From Hamiltosporidium magnivora (taxonomy: Eukaryota; Microsporidia; Dubosqiidae), in assembly GCA_004325065.1 (NCBI GenBank), contig PITI01000051.1, positions 1-27,709 on the forward strand: DNA of 27,709 bases, given 5' to 3'. Positions 1 through 10,335 of the stretch are shown one piece after another. The stretch's first letter is position 1; each line of letters starts with the position of its first letter. Under the pieces are notes generated by a model. The model had not been told where the DNA came from. It was given only the letters and a program-made list of their open reading frames with translations, and did not search any database. The position numbers and the translations under genes are program-made.

Positions 1-544
1 ATAACGATGACAAAAACTTTGTCTTTTTAGATGAAAATGGGGTTGCGGTAGTAAGACGCCTCAGCAGAGGTCGTAATATGAGAAGTGGATCAACATATCT
101 ATATGTAACTGCAGCCCAAGGTAGAAATATTTGAGTAGTCGCAGCAATAAACAAATATGGTATGATATACCATAAGATTCATGATAGGGCCGTAAATGAT
201 GAGAATTCAAATAATTTATTAAGGAGATTAATGAAAGTTGTCAACGGCAAATAATTTTGACTACAATATTTGTAATGGACAATGCGAGAATTCATCACTA
301 TCGTGGATTGAATGATGATGAGGAAATTGCTTCGTATCGAATAAAATATCTTCCACCTTACTCTCAATTTCTTAATGCAATTGAGAATGTATTCTCAGTC
401 TGGAAAAATAAAGTAATTCGAGGTGGTGCTCGTACTGAACTTCAGTTGAGAATATTAATTTGTAGAAAATTTAATGAGATTAAGGGAGAACATTGTAGTT
501 CTTTTTACCGTAAAATGTTAGGATATTTGCAAAAGCCGAAGTAG
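1..544 (+). pseudogene. Tc1/mariner-IS630-type DDE transposase, 5'-truncated by the window edge and broken
   Basis: This is the catalytic part of a cut-and-paste transposase. The frame starting at position 3 reads NFVFLDE, the block around the first catalytic Asp (codon 30-32), and continues through RNI-stop-VVAAINKYG; the family has a serine where TGA stands (134-136). The frame is lost near 235-250 and resumes in another, giving FVMDNARIHH with the second Asp at 278-280, then LPPYSQFLNAIENVFSVWKN with the Glu at 383-385. The Asp-Glu spacing is 34 residues (DD34E), as in Tc1-type and IS630 enzymes. The reading ends at TAG 542-544. All three acidic residues are present, but the stop and the frameshift make the copy non-functional. 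The N-terminal DNA-binding region lies outside the window. Confidence 0.88.
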
Positions 545-648
545 GGCAAGTTATTCTTGAATAATAAATCTCAAGTACAATTTATAATTTTATTTTTTAA
601 ATTTCTATGTTTTAAATTTTTTTTTAAAATTTTTATTTTTTAAAAATA

Positions 649-834
649 ATTATTATATTGATTGCAAGGATTATTATATTGATTGCAACAATTATAATAT
701 TGATCGAAAAATTATTATATTGATTGCAAGGATTATTATATTGATCGAAAAATTATTATATTGATTGCAAGGATTATAATATTGATCGAAAATTTATGAT
801 ATTCATTGCAAGGATTATTATATTGATTGAAACC
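649..834. repeat. Nine-unit tandem array of 20/21-bp repeats
   Basis: There are nine consecutive units beginning ATTATTATATTGAT or close variants. Two alternating endings occur: TGCAAGG (21-bp units, e.g. 649-669, 711-731, 752-772) and CGAAAA (20-bp units, e.g. 691-710, 732-751, 773-792). From unit 3 on they alternate strictly, making a 41-bp higher-order repeat three times. The array starts about 100 bp after the transposase stop and ends in AACCCC. It could be an iterated transposase-binding region in the right end of the element, or an unrelated minisatellite; the sequence alone does not decide. Confidence 0.85.
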
Positions 835-2358
835 CCTATATTATTAATTTTGGTATAAATTTTGAAGATAGCCTACTTTGATCGTATTTCAATTTTTTTT
901 ATTTTTTCAAATACTGTTTTTTATTCTAAAAAATAAACAAATTTCATCTGGAAACACTTTATATAATGTTAATCAGAGGTGGTAATTTTTAAGATTTAAA
1001 AATTGTCTGGTTTTCTTGCTCATATATTTTGAGAATTATGTTCAAAAAACAACATTTTTTTCTGTCAATTGAAATGTGTGTAATTTATGGCTAAAACAAT
1101 CTCTATATAATAAAAAAAGAACTGCTTTTTTTTTGAATTATATAAGAATAATACTTGCTTACTTGTTCCATGCCGTTTTTAGCTCTCGGTGTCGAGAATG
1201 ACTAAATAGAATTTTTCTATTTGTTTCTTTTAATCAGTTATAACTCGGTATTATAGAGGTTCGACTATATATCAAGTGTCGTTCTATCTAACTAAAATAT
1301 AAACAATGGTTTTCACGCCAATTATATCTACTAGTTAGCAACCTGATAGTTTCTAATGAAGTCATCCTCTGTCTACGTATAAAATTCATAGAAACTATTA
1401 ATTAATATGGTTAAATTTAAAAAACATTGATTTGTGCGATTTTTTAGATTTCATGTTTTCATTTCATGCGATAACTTTTATAGAATTTAACTCATTCGAA
1501 TAGAGATGATTCTGAGATATGAAATTTAATAGAAAAGTTTAAAAATATTTTTTTTTCGCTTTAATCAGCTTCATGCTGTATTTTTAATTGCATAAAGTCA
1601 GGAGGTGGATTTTTACTATTTTACCCGTCATGGTTTTATACAAGATCAGGTTTAAACTACATCTATAATGACATCGCCTTTCAGCTTACCATTCCTTCAT
1701 CAAAATAAAACTTGGTATAAAAGAGAACTTAATAAAGAGTCTCGAAATTTTTTCAATTCATTTTTTTAAATTACATTATTTTTTTCTTTCTTGTTTAATA
1801 TACATTAGTTTAATATTCTGACGGCGTTTTTAATTATTTTAATATTAATATATCTCAGATAGAAGCTGGCTGACAATGAACTTAAAATCCGCTTACTCGG
1901 TCTTGATTCGATAATTTAGGGTGTGAATGTAGCTTGGTTTTGAATCCACTAAAAATACAAACAAAATATTTTACATCTTCCATTTAACTACTGCCAAGCA
2001 GAAGTTTTAAGTGTGGTTATCCACCCTTTTCGAAAAACTTCTATCTAAATAACTTGAATAAGAATTTAAAAAATTATCAAAGATATTTGTAAGCTTGATT
2101 TAAATATGATTTTACAAGTTTTAAAATAAAAAAATTAAAAATAAACCCTTTTGTTTGCGAGTATTTCCAATCACATATTTAAACATAATTTAAGTAAAAC
2201 TCAAGAATGCATCCAGGATACTGTTTTAAAAATTAATTTAGACAAAAAAATAAAAAAAAATATTGCTAGTAATTTGAGTCGTGCGCATTTATTTCGAAGA
2301 GATTTATATTTTTAATACTCATTTTTGCCAAATTTATCGCGGGACTTTATAATCCTCT
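835..2358. other. Gene-free AT-rich spacer
   Basis: No open frame or RNA gene could be supported. It consists of poly-A/T-rich sequence with a few less AT-rich patches (about 1160-1300, 1590-1720 and 1860-1940). The patch near 1862 gives a short open frame, but it matches nothing I recognise. The right end of the Tc1/mariner element probably falls at the start of this stretch. Confidence 0.6.
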
Positions 2359-3585
2359 TTATTTCATTCTTTTATTCCTCTTTTGATCTTTTAGGGTTAT
2401 TTTTAAAAATTCAAAGGTTCTACGAATTAATCGGTATTTGCTGTGTGATAATTCAGGCAAAAGGTAAGTCTCTGATGTAATTTCTACAGCAAATTCTGAA
2501 GCAAGACCAAATTTAAATTCGTTAATTCTGCTACTTTCAAACCAATAAGAGTCTTGTTTGGCCATTTCTTTCTTTTTAGAAGTAAAAAGCAGTGTGGATT
2601 TTTCAGAACATTTACAATGAATTGTAAAATTGGTTTCATTACATTTGACTGAAAGCCTCGTATTAATTTTTTTATAGTGGCAATTGTTATTTTCAACAGT
2701 AAAATCATTTTCTTTACAAAAGCAAAAAACAAAATCATAAAGATCGTCAAAAAAATCACTGAATAATGCAGCATAAGAACTTAGTCTTAATTCCGGATTT
2801 TTTTTGAGGAAATAACAAAAAAATCTATAACAATCATAATTTAAATATACAGCCGGTTTCGTAGACTTTTCAAGATTTTTACCACTATATATCCAAAAAA
2901 AGAGGCATCCAAAACTCCACATATCTGTTTTTACACCATAAATTTCATCCATTCTAATTTCAGGTGAATAATGGTAATGTTTACCTTTGTTTTCTTCAAA
3001 TTTTAATTTCAAAATAATCTTACATGGTTTATCGTTAGTGCATGACAATCCAAAATCTGAAAGTTTAATATTCAAATCTTTATCTATTAAAACATTATCT
3101 GATTTAATATCGTTGTGAATAATATTCTGGCTATGCAAATATGCCAATGCCTTTAAAATTTGTACTAAAATTTCTTTTTTCCTAATATCTTCAGATTTTA
3201 ATTTACTGAAATAATTGTACAAATTACTTTTATAAAAAGGCATTACAATACATTTCCTTTTTCCAATTACAAAATCCTCTTCGGATTTTATAATATTTTC
3301 ATGTTCTATTATTTTTAAAAAGTGCATTTCATTGCTCAAAGTATTTTTGTATTTTTTTGTTCTTCCAATTTTGATGGCAACTTTCTTCTTCAAATTGTTA
3401 GATTTAAAACTATAAACATAAGAAGATCTTCCATATGATATATATTCTCCCGCATAATACCCATCATTGGATAAATATGGTTCACATTTTTTTAGAACAT
3501 AGCTTTGATCTCTTTTCGGTTTTTTACATAAAAAAATGTGTAAATGTACAAAGAAATGAATTATTTTCAATCTAAAAAATTTCAT
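2359..3585 (-). CDS. Divergent eukaryotic serine/threonine protein kinase, 408 aa
   Basis: Probable protein kinase that transfers phosphate from ATP to Ser/Thr. Translated from the first ATG (3583-3585); the frame opens three codons earlier at a TTG that is unlikely to be used. Counting from that TTG, visible motifs are a weak glycine loop (SYGRSSYVY, 53-61), the ATP lysine in VAIK (75), the helix-C Glu in NEM (89), the catalytic loop IIHNDIKSDN (158-167; Asp162, Lys164, Asn167), DFG (180-182), SPE in place of APE (210-212), DMWSFG (224-229) and the subdomain XI Arg (270). The HRD arginine is Asn, so this is a non-RD type. The catalytic lysine and aspartates are kept, so activity is plausible. 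A hydrophobic N-terminus (about residues 5-22) could be a membrane anchor. The C-terminal 120 residues match no domain I recognise. Closest family is uncertain. Confidence 0.85.
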   Translation of the reverse strand: MKFFRLKIIHFFVHLHIFLCKKPKRDQSYVLKKCEPYLSNDGYYAGEYISYGRSSYVYSFKSNNLKKKVAIKIGRTKKYKNTLSNEMHFLKIIEHENIIKSEEDFVIGKRKCIVMPFYKSNLYNYFSKLKSEDIRKKEILVQILKALAYLHSQNIIHNDIKSDNVLIDKDLNIKLSDFGLSCTNDKPCKIILKLKFEENKGKHYHYSPEIRMDEIYGVKTDMWSFGCLFFWIYSGKNLEKSTKPAVYLNYDCYRFFCYFLKKNPELRLSSYAALFSDFFDDLYDFVFCFCKENDFTVENNNCHYKKINTRLSVKCNETNFTIHCKCSEKSTLLFTSKKKEMAKQDSYWFESSRINEFKFGLASEFAVEITSETYLLPELSHSKYRLIRRTFEFLKITLKDQKRNKRMK

Positions 3586-4406
3586 AACCGTCAATTTTTT
3601 TTTAAATTTACAAAAAAAATTAATATTGAGTTTAACACTTAAGAAGGTTAAACATGTGTAAATGAACCAAATTTTAATTTATCTAAATAAATAAACCCAA
3701 AGTACTTCAAAAATTGATAATGATATAAATATAATTTAGTCGTAATTTTAGATTATTTCATGTATTTTTAGCAATTATATTTCCCCATCGTTTCACATGT
3801 TTCTTAAATATATGTCACATACCAACAAACCCCTCTCTCTCTAATTTTAAATTCACTTTAAAATTCCCAAAAACTCTTAATTTTTTATACATTTCTTTTA
3901 CTGTCATGTTTAAATCTCATATTTATCTCTTGATTTTCTTATACATCATCCGAATCATATTCCTCTAAGATATTTTCAATCTATGCCTTCATAATGTTTG
4001 TTTTTTAACAAATAAATTTTGATGTTGAATAAAAATCATATAGAAAACATATATTTTCTTTCCACGTGTTTTTTGTGTTTTTGGTTTTGTGCATGTTTGG
4101 AAAATAGAAAAAATATTTTGAACCTATAGATAGATACTGTCACTATAACACAATACAGTATAAAAATGTATTCAAAGTTCTAATTCGATTTTTTCTTTAA
4201 TGCTTTCATTTTACACATAGATTAGATTTAGTGTATTGGTTCTAAAATACCAAGATTGAAAGCTTAGAAAAAAGGTATTTCAACAAATTTAAAGCATGAT
4301 GGTATTTAAGATTGTGTATATCTTAGGAGATTCACCAATTAAAAAAGTTAATATAGCTGGATTCATAATATGATTGACACATATAAAATGATTTATGAAG
4401 TAGTAA
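3586..4406. other. Gene-free AT-rich spacer upstream of the kinase
   Basis: This stretch holds the kinase 5' flank and low-complexity AT-rich DNA. A pyrimidine-rich patch lies at 3826-3841. No gene, repeat or RNA is supported. Confidence 0.55.
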
Positions 4407-4756
4407 GATATCTATCAAGACTTCACAATTCGTGAAAGATTCATAGATTTTCTTTTGGCAAATTTATGTTCCGTTGAAATACAATCTGATATTTGCCAAT
4501 ATTTTAAAAATTTACTTTTTGAAATGCTATTGACTTGTTTGATTATCAAAGTTATACATGGAAGACTTCCCAATCCAAAATGCTTAGTATTTCAAAAAAG
4601 CCAATCAGACCATAAAAAAATGGTTGGCAAACAAATCCACGAAATTTGGCAGAAGATAGATAGAGAATCTTAAAGGCGGTGTTCATGAAATATCACAACA
4701 ATATATGGTGCAATAAACAATCAAAATTTATCATTTACTCTGATAGCCGGGTTTAA
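4407..4756 (+). pseudogene. Fossil of a retroviral-type integrase core (LTR retrotransposon)
   Basis: The open frame 4407-4673 has no ATG near its start. It reads EIQSDICQYFKN at 4476-4511, which fits the integrase block around the second catalytic Asp (usual form QSDNGxEF); that Asp is codon 4488-4490. It is followed by KVIHGRLPNPK (4548-4580), fitting the usual HGRPRxPQ segment just before the catalytic Glu. The Glu motif itself is degraded: a hydrophobic residue stands where the acid should be, and about two residues are lost. After the stop at 4671-4673 a second frame (4676-4753) gives KYHNNIWCNKQSKF, similar to the stretch after the core in Ty3/gypsy-like integrases. The first catalytic Asp, the zinc finger and other pol domains are not visible. 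The element was probably inserted and then largely deleted. Confidence 0.6.
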
Positions 4757-6809
4757 ATAATCTATTTAATAGAATATAAATACTTTTAAACAAAACTGGA
4801 ATATTGGGGCCCCTATTTAAGTAAGGTTTATAAAATTTCTATCCAAAGAAAATGCGGGGGATACATAATGAAGTCTAGACATTTCATTGGGTTTCCATGA
4901 AGAGTTGCATGGCTATTTAACCACCAAAATAGGTGATAATATCGAAAATGATGTTAAATTTCTCCAGATTTTGCTATTTCTGTTCAAAATGATAGAGAAA
5001 AAATCGCGGCGAGAAAATTCAATAGCATTCTTAGAGATTTGTCTATTTGCGATAAATTCTTAATATAAAAAGTCTTTTACATCAATCAAAAGACAAATAA
5101 AGCACTCTTTGACTCTTTTTACAATAATTCGGTTTTTAAGTTTGCAGATACTTTAACCAACAATATGCTTATATTAAAGAACAACGATGGAAAGTCAAAA
5201 CCCGTTTACAGAAGCGTAATAAAACATATAATAATTATATTATGGTTGCTTTGTAATTATAATAATGCATTTATTGTTTTTTAAATGTTAACACGAAAAT
5301 TTAAATGAATTTATGGCGGGAAATTATACTTAAAATTATAGACTATTTTTAAAATTGGGCCCTATAAATTCTATAAAAACACTGCATTTCCAAACATATG
5401 AACACTAGGAGTACTATATATATAAAATAACGGAGGTTCTAAAAAAGTATTAGAAAGTAAACGCATGTATATTAGGAAAGAGTGGGTTCTATTAGACATT
5501 TGTGGGTGTTGGACCGTGACACTAATTAACTCTATCAATAGATTTTTTTGTCTATCTTGCAAATCTCTTGGTTTGTTTCTATAATTTTTGTTCCTCTATC
5601 AAATCCAAATATTTTCTTTATAAACTCGGGGTTTTGTCTGTTAGTTTTGTATCAGTATACGCGACAGAAACTTGGCTATATCTAAATAGGTAAATCTATC
5701 CGAAAATAATTATTATAGAATTCTAAATTACATATTGAATAAAATACATCTTGGTTTTTCTATGTGATTGTGGCAATAAATCAAATCATAACTCTATTCT
5801 TTAATCTTACAATTTTAGTCGAATTTGGAGTGTTTAAGGGACAGATTATTCTTTATTGCCTGAATAGTCTATATATTCTAATGTTTTTGATATAAAGACA
5901 TTAATTATATTTATCAAGATGTTAAATGAAAAACCATAGCATAAAATACTTGACCTAAAATTTCAATGGTTTAATTATGTTGTAAGCTTCTGTTGTAATT
6001 GATTTATATCTTAGTATAATCTCGACAGTTATGTTCTAATTTTATTTTTCAACATATTTTAATGCAGCATGGAAATTTCCCTACCAGATATAAAGCCTTT
6101 AGTCTTTAAAATTTGGGTTCTACAAGATTCTAATGTAATTTAAGATAAAGTCTTTATTCTATAAAAATCATTTATTCTTTACTTCCAAAAAACAAAAAAA
6201 AATGATAATATTAATTGTTAAACATGAATAGAAACATATTAGAAAGCCTTTTAAATATTAGCATTGGTTTTTAAATTGAAATTAAAAATAAAAACAGCAG
6301 TCGAATTTCCTATTTATTATGTAATTTTTTGGAAAAAAAGAAAACCTTAGACTTACTTTATAGTATATTAAAAATGAGGTTTGGATTTAATATATATCAA
6401 TAGGATATTTTTGTTTCATAATTTTTTAATAGCGATTGACCTGCTCTAATAATCACTAATACACATTTAAGTCATAAAAATTGAATATTAAAATGAAATA
6501 TTCAATAAATAAAAATCGAAAATAAAGCGGTAATTACAAGAATATTAATTTAACGTGCCTAAAAAAACATAATTTAAAGCACCATTTATAAAAGATAAAT
6601 TAAAAACCAAAAAAATTAAATCTATATTAGAATATTTTGATTCTTTTATATTGATCCAATTTTGAATCTAATTAAATATTGTTATGTTTTTTTGAATAAC
6701 ATTGAACTTTTGTTGTAAATTATTATTGATTTTAATTAATCATTTCGAATTTAAGAAATTTTTTAAAAAAAACCAGATTAATAATTTTAATAATTATATT
6801 TTTATCCAT
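4757..6809. other. Gene-free spacer, possibly holding retroelement remains
   Basis: A purine-rich run (about 4844-4860) follows the integrase fossil and could be an old polypurine tract. A stretch at 4973-5068 (AISVQNDREKIAARKF and onward) is open and coding-like but unidentified. Positions 5340-5680 are less AT-rich and contain a minus-strand open frame without an ATG near its start, which could be an LTR or non-coding. The rest, up to the LRR-like gene, is AT-rich with nothing I can name. Confidence 0.4.
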
Positions 6810-9176
6810 ATGCGAATCTCTTATTCGAAAGAAAGCTTGTTAACATTGCCATTATGTTCAAATCTATATTTTATACTAGTTATTTGCAAGAATGTAATAT
6901 TTTATTCAATTGAGAATACAGATATGAAAATTGATTATGTGGAAAACGAAGGGATTTATGGTTTTGAATTTAAAATAGAAAGTAAGTATATCTCAAGCAC
7001 ATTTAAATCGGTATATCTTTTACAAAACCAATATCTGAAATGTGTCTACATAAATAATTCGTGCAAATATTATATTCCAAATATTTTGGAAATTTCAGAA
7101 TCCGAAAATATTATTACGGACTTATCGGCTCTTGATGATGAACAAGAGAATATTCTCACCAGAAGAATTTTTATAGGTCAAATTTCAAATAGGTTTCTTT
7201 TTAGGTTTAGAAAATATTGTACAGAAGAGGATGCTTTTATTAATACTTTATCTTTTATAGAATTGATTAATATTTTGACCGTTTTGGAAATTTTGGGATT
7301 TAAAAGAACAAATAACAATAATACATTTTTCAAATATTTGTTATTAAGCAGTATTATGAGTAAAAATTTTGATTATCAAATTTCCAACACACATTTAAAA
7401 TTACTAGAAACTAATATCGATATATTGCGACTATTATTGGAATATTTATTTAGTGTTTTTTCTAAGTTTATATATATTGAAAAAATGAAAAATTCTACAT
7501 TTCTATCACTGCGGAGCAATAGTTTAGCTCATGATTGCAAAATAATTTTATCGTTTCAATTTTATCTTTTTTACAAAGAAAAGCTTTTTAACAATAATAC
7601 TTTTATACTCGCACCCGAGAGAATCTTACATATTGAAAAGGTTTTAAGTTTAGCCTTTACCAAAGATTGCATTTGTTTTTTCATTAAATATTGCCATATT
7701 GATACGTTTTGGATACGAACCGCGGAAAATGCTCTAAGTGAGAAAATATTTGACTTAATTTATACAATTAAACCGAAAAAACTCAGAAAGCTTGTTATCA
7801 CAGATAACCTTTTCAATAAAAAAATATTGAAAGAAATAATGAATAACGGGTATTTTGATATAACAGAAACCCTAAAAGTTAAAAGTGATTTAAATCTTGA
7901 AGAAATACAGATAATATTAGATCATAGTAAAAATTTAAAAAGATTAGTCATAGAATGTAGCATAGCAAATTACGATGTGTTGGTTTTATTAAATGAATTT
8001 GCCTTTAATCACCAGAATATTTTTCTAAAATACAAATGTGCAGATTTTCAAATTGAATGCGAAAGAAATATTTTTTTAAAAAATATACCTAATAATCTAC
8101 TTTTTTACGTTCAGAAGTTCCATGAATCTTTTTTACATTGTGAGGCCTGTTATAGCATATCTTATGGTCTCTTTAGAAGAATAATTACAAAATTGGATAA
8201 AAATTTTTCGTTAGAAGAGCATAAAAGAAAATTTTCCATCTGTTTAAACACCAAAGAAGTTTATATTTCTACGATACAAGATCGTTTCTTAGAAATACTT
8301 CGGCCTACATTCTTTAAATATATCTTTAAAATGCCAAATTTAGAAAGTATGATTATTGAAAATATTATGTTTACAGAAATATTAACAAGCTATATTTTGC
8401 AACCCAAAAAATTAATCTATTTAAAGTTAAACAATTCTTCACTTTCATTTGATTCATATTCCAGGTGTAAAATTGATAATTATGTTCTTCGAGGACTAAC
8501 AATAACAAATTCTATATTCACTTTCAATATTGATTTTATAAACTTCCTGTTATTGTTTCATAATCTTTCTTTTTTAAAAATATGTATCGATGATATTGAT
8601 GAAAGCTTTGAAAGCTTAATTAATGAATGTACTTGTACTTATGAATGCTTCAAAGCTAGACAAGAAAAAATGGATTCGAAGTTGGATTATTTTAAAATAA
8701 CGATTGATAAGAATATTACCAAAGGGTTGCCCATGATATTTGCTTTGTCTCATTTTTTTAATTTTTCAAGTTTAAGTGTACTTGCTTTAGAAATTTATGA
8801 ACTCGATGAGAAAGATGCAATTGTGATCTCAAATTTAAAACTGTTAAGGAAGGTACATATTAGAATCTATTTACAAAAAACCGAAATCTTTTTAAAAAGA
8901 CTAACTATAATTTTAGTAAATAATATGATAAAATGGATTGGACTCTATTTTAATTCTTTAGATATTATGATATTTAAATATCTAGTTAGTTTAAAAAGTA
9001 TTGGGTATATTTTTATCAATTTTAAATCTCTTGAAGAAAATGATTTAAATCTACTTAATAAAGCGAGGTTATCTCATCCAGGCAATATGGCGCTACTTTG
9101 TAATACCGATGGCCCGGTTTCTTTAAATGTAATCAACTTTTATTATGAAAATAATATTAGTTATTCAAATTTTTAA
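6810..9176 (+). CDS. Large secreted or membrane-anchored protein with irregular leucine-rich repeats, 788 aa
   Basis: The start is the first ATG (6810-6812); the frame is open from 6696 but has no earlier ATG. Residues 9-34 are strongly hydrophobic and look like a signal peptide or signal anchor, so the protein probably enters the secretory path. Degenerate LRR strands of the form LxxLxIxxN recur: LRKLVITDN (325), LKRLVIECS (376), LESMIIENI (511), LIYLKLNNSS (535), LRGLTITNS (560), LSFLKICIDD (586), LSVLALEIYE (655) and LRKVHIRIY (679). About twenty cysteines are spread through it; a cluster at 444-447 and 607-613 (HCEAC, CTCTYEC) suggests disulfides. Large LRR families with N-terminal signals are known in microsporidia, and a role at the parasite surface or in the host is inferred. 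No catalytic motif is seen. The fold is the uncertain part; the reading frame is clear. Confidence 0.8.
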   Translation: MRISYSKESLLTLPLCSNLYFILVICKNVIFYSIENTDMKIDYVENEGIYGFEFKIESKYISSTFKSVYLLQNQYLKCVYINNSCKYYIPNILEISESENIITDLSALDDEQENILTRRIFIGQISNRFLFRFRKYCTEEDAFINTLSFIELINILTVLEILGFKRTNNNNTFFKYLLLSSIMSKNFDYQISNTHLKLLETNIDILRLLLEYLFSVFSKFIYIEKMKNSTFLSLRSNSLAHDCKIILSFQFYLFYKEKLFNNNTFILAPERILHIEKVLSLAFTKDCICFFIKYCHIDTFWIRTAENALSEKIFDLIYTIKPKKLRKLVITDNLFNKKILKEIMNNGYFDITETLKVKSDLNLEEIQIILDHSKNLKRLVIECSIANYDVLVLLNEFAFNHQNIFLKYKCADFQIECERNIFLKNIPNNLLFYVQKFHESFLHCEACYSISYGLFRRIITKLDKNFSLEEHKRKFSICLNTKEVYISTIQDRFLEILRPTFFKYIFKMPNLESMIIENIMFTEILTSYILQPKKLIYLKLNNSSLSFDSYSRCKIDNYVLRGLTITNSIFTFNIDFINFLLLFHNLSFLKICIDDIDESFESLINECTCTYECFKARQEKMDSKLDYFKITIDKNITKGLPMIFALSHFFNFSSLSVLALEIYELDEKDAIVISNLKLLRKVHIRIYLQKTEIFLKRLTIILVNNMIKWIGLYFNSLDIMIFKYLVSLKSIGYIFINFKSLEENDLNLLNKARLSHPGNMALLCNTDGPVSLNVINFYYENNISYSNF

Positions 9177-10335
9177 TTAAATGTTGCTATAAATCCAAAA
9201 AATGTTTAACTACCATATTTCGTTATACTCGTTAGCTGGGAAAAACACATTACATATTCAAACACTCTTCTTAAAATCCTTCTTATAAGTAAATTAATAT
9301 CATTGAAAAATTTCGACCAAGTTAGCATCTTTTTTTTAAAACTTGATTTGTAGAAAAAGGTGCGTATTGAACATAAAAACCAAATCTTTGACCAAAAATT
9401 TAAAAAAAATCATAAATATGATGGAATATGATACACAAAGAAATAATTATTCACTAATATCAGCAGAAATTATTAAAAAAGAACACTTTGATTTCGTACT
9501 CTAGTATAAATGAACGTAAAAAATTTAATGTATAAAACCAATAAATTAATGATAGGCTTTAAAAGATATAATATAAATTGATTGATCATAATTTTCAGAA
9601 ATGAGAATTTGATATATATTAAGGTCTAAATTTATTTTTGGAATTCACTCTTTTGAAAATTATAATAAAACTTGAGTTTTTTACTGTATTTTTAATTTAT
9701 ATCAACAGAAAACATATCTAGAACATTAAATAAAAATATGTAGTATTTTTATATTTCAAATTGTGTGAATATTTTAATTTCTTAGCAATAGATCTTACCG
9801 ATATATCCATATAGCCAAAGTGAATTCTCTCCCATTTTTCTATAACTTTGGCTTCAGTTTGAATTTATTGGCTAAATATAATGCGGTTTTTTTACAAAGT
9901 AACAGGCGCTGTTATTAATACTATCAATAGACCGTCCCTGACTACATTCCCAAAATACGTTTCTAATCGGCATCTAATATTAAAGAATACATTTATTTTC
10001 TTTATTTGTTACATTTATTGAAAAAATATTTATAATCATAATGAGTACTATCGAGATGCTATTTCTAAGCCTTCTGGCAATAAAACCCAAAAGACCAGGA
10101 AGATGCTTAAAATTTAGAAAATTGCATAACATTTTGTCTTAAAACACAAAAAGACACTCAGATAATAGATATGGGGGATAGATAATGGTTTTATATTTTA
10201 AATAAATTAGTTTGAAACTTTTAACTAAATATTTTTTTGAAAGAAGATTTATTGCTATCATTTTTTCAGCAGATCTATGTTCATTTTCTTCCATCCTTAG
10301 GTTTTAAATAAAAATGTTGTTTTATACCTTAGAAG
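9177..10335. other. Gene-free AT-rich spacer
   Basis: No gene is supported. A minus-strand open stretch at about 9780-9870 includes KWERIHFGYMDI, which loosely recalls a retroelement integrase segment but is too short to call. Positions 9900-9970 are less AT-rich but have stops in every frame. Confidence 0.5.

Noticed and set aside
179..367. 62-codon minus-strand frame
   Set aside because: Antisense shadow of the transposase fragment.
1250..1272. Possible tRNA B-box (GGTTCGACT)
   Set aside because: No matching A-box, acceptor stem or cloverleaf could be drawn around it.
2484..2774. 96-codon minus-strand frame inside the kinase
   Set aside because: Shadow frame of the kinase gene, which has clear motifs.
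5371..5562. 63-codon minus-strand frame
   Set aside because: TTG start, no recognisable domain, biased composition; more likely non-coding retroelement DNA.
9780..9870. Minus-strand KWERIHFGYMDI as an integrase piece
   Set aside because: Too short, and no neighbouring integrase landmarks; chance similarity is likely.
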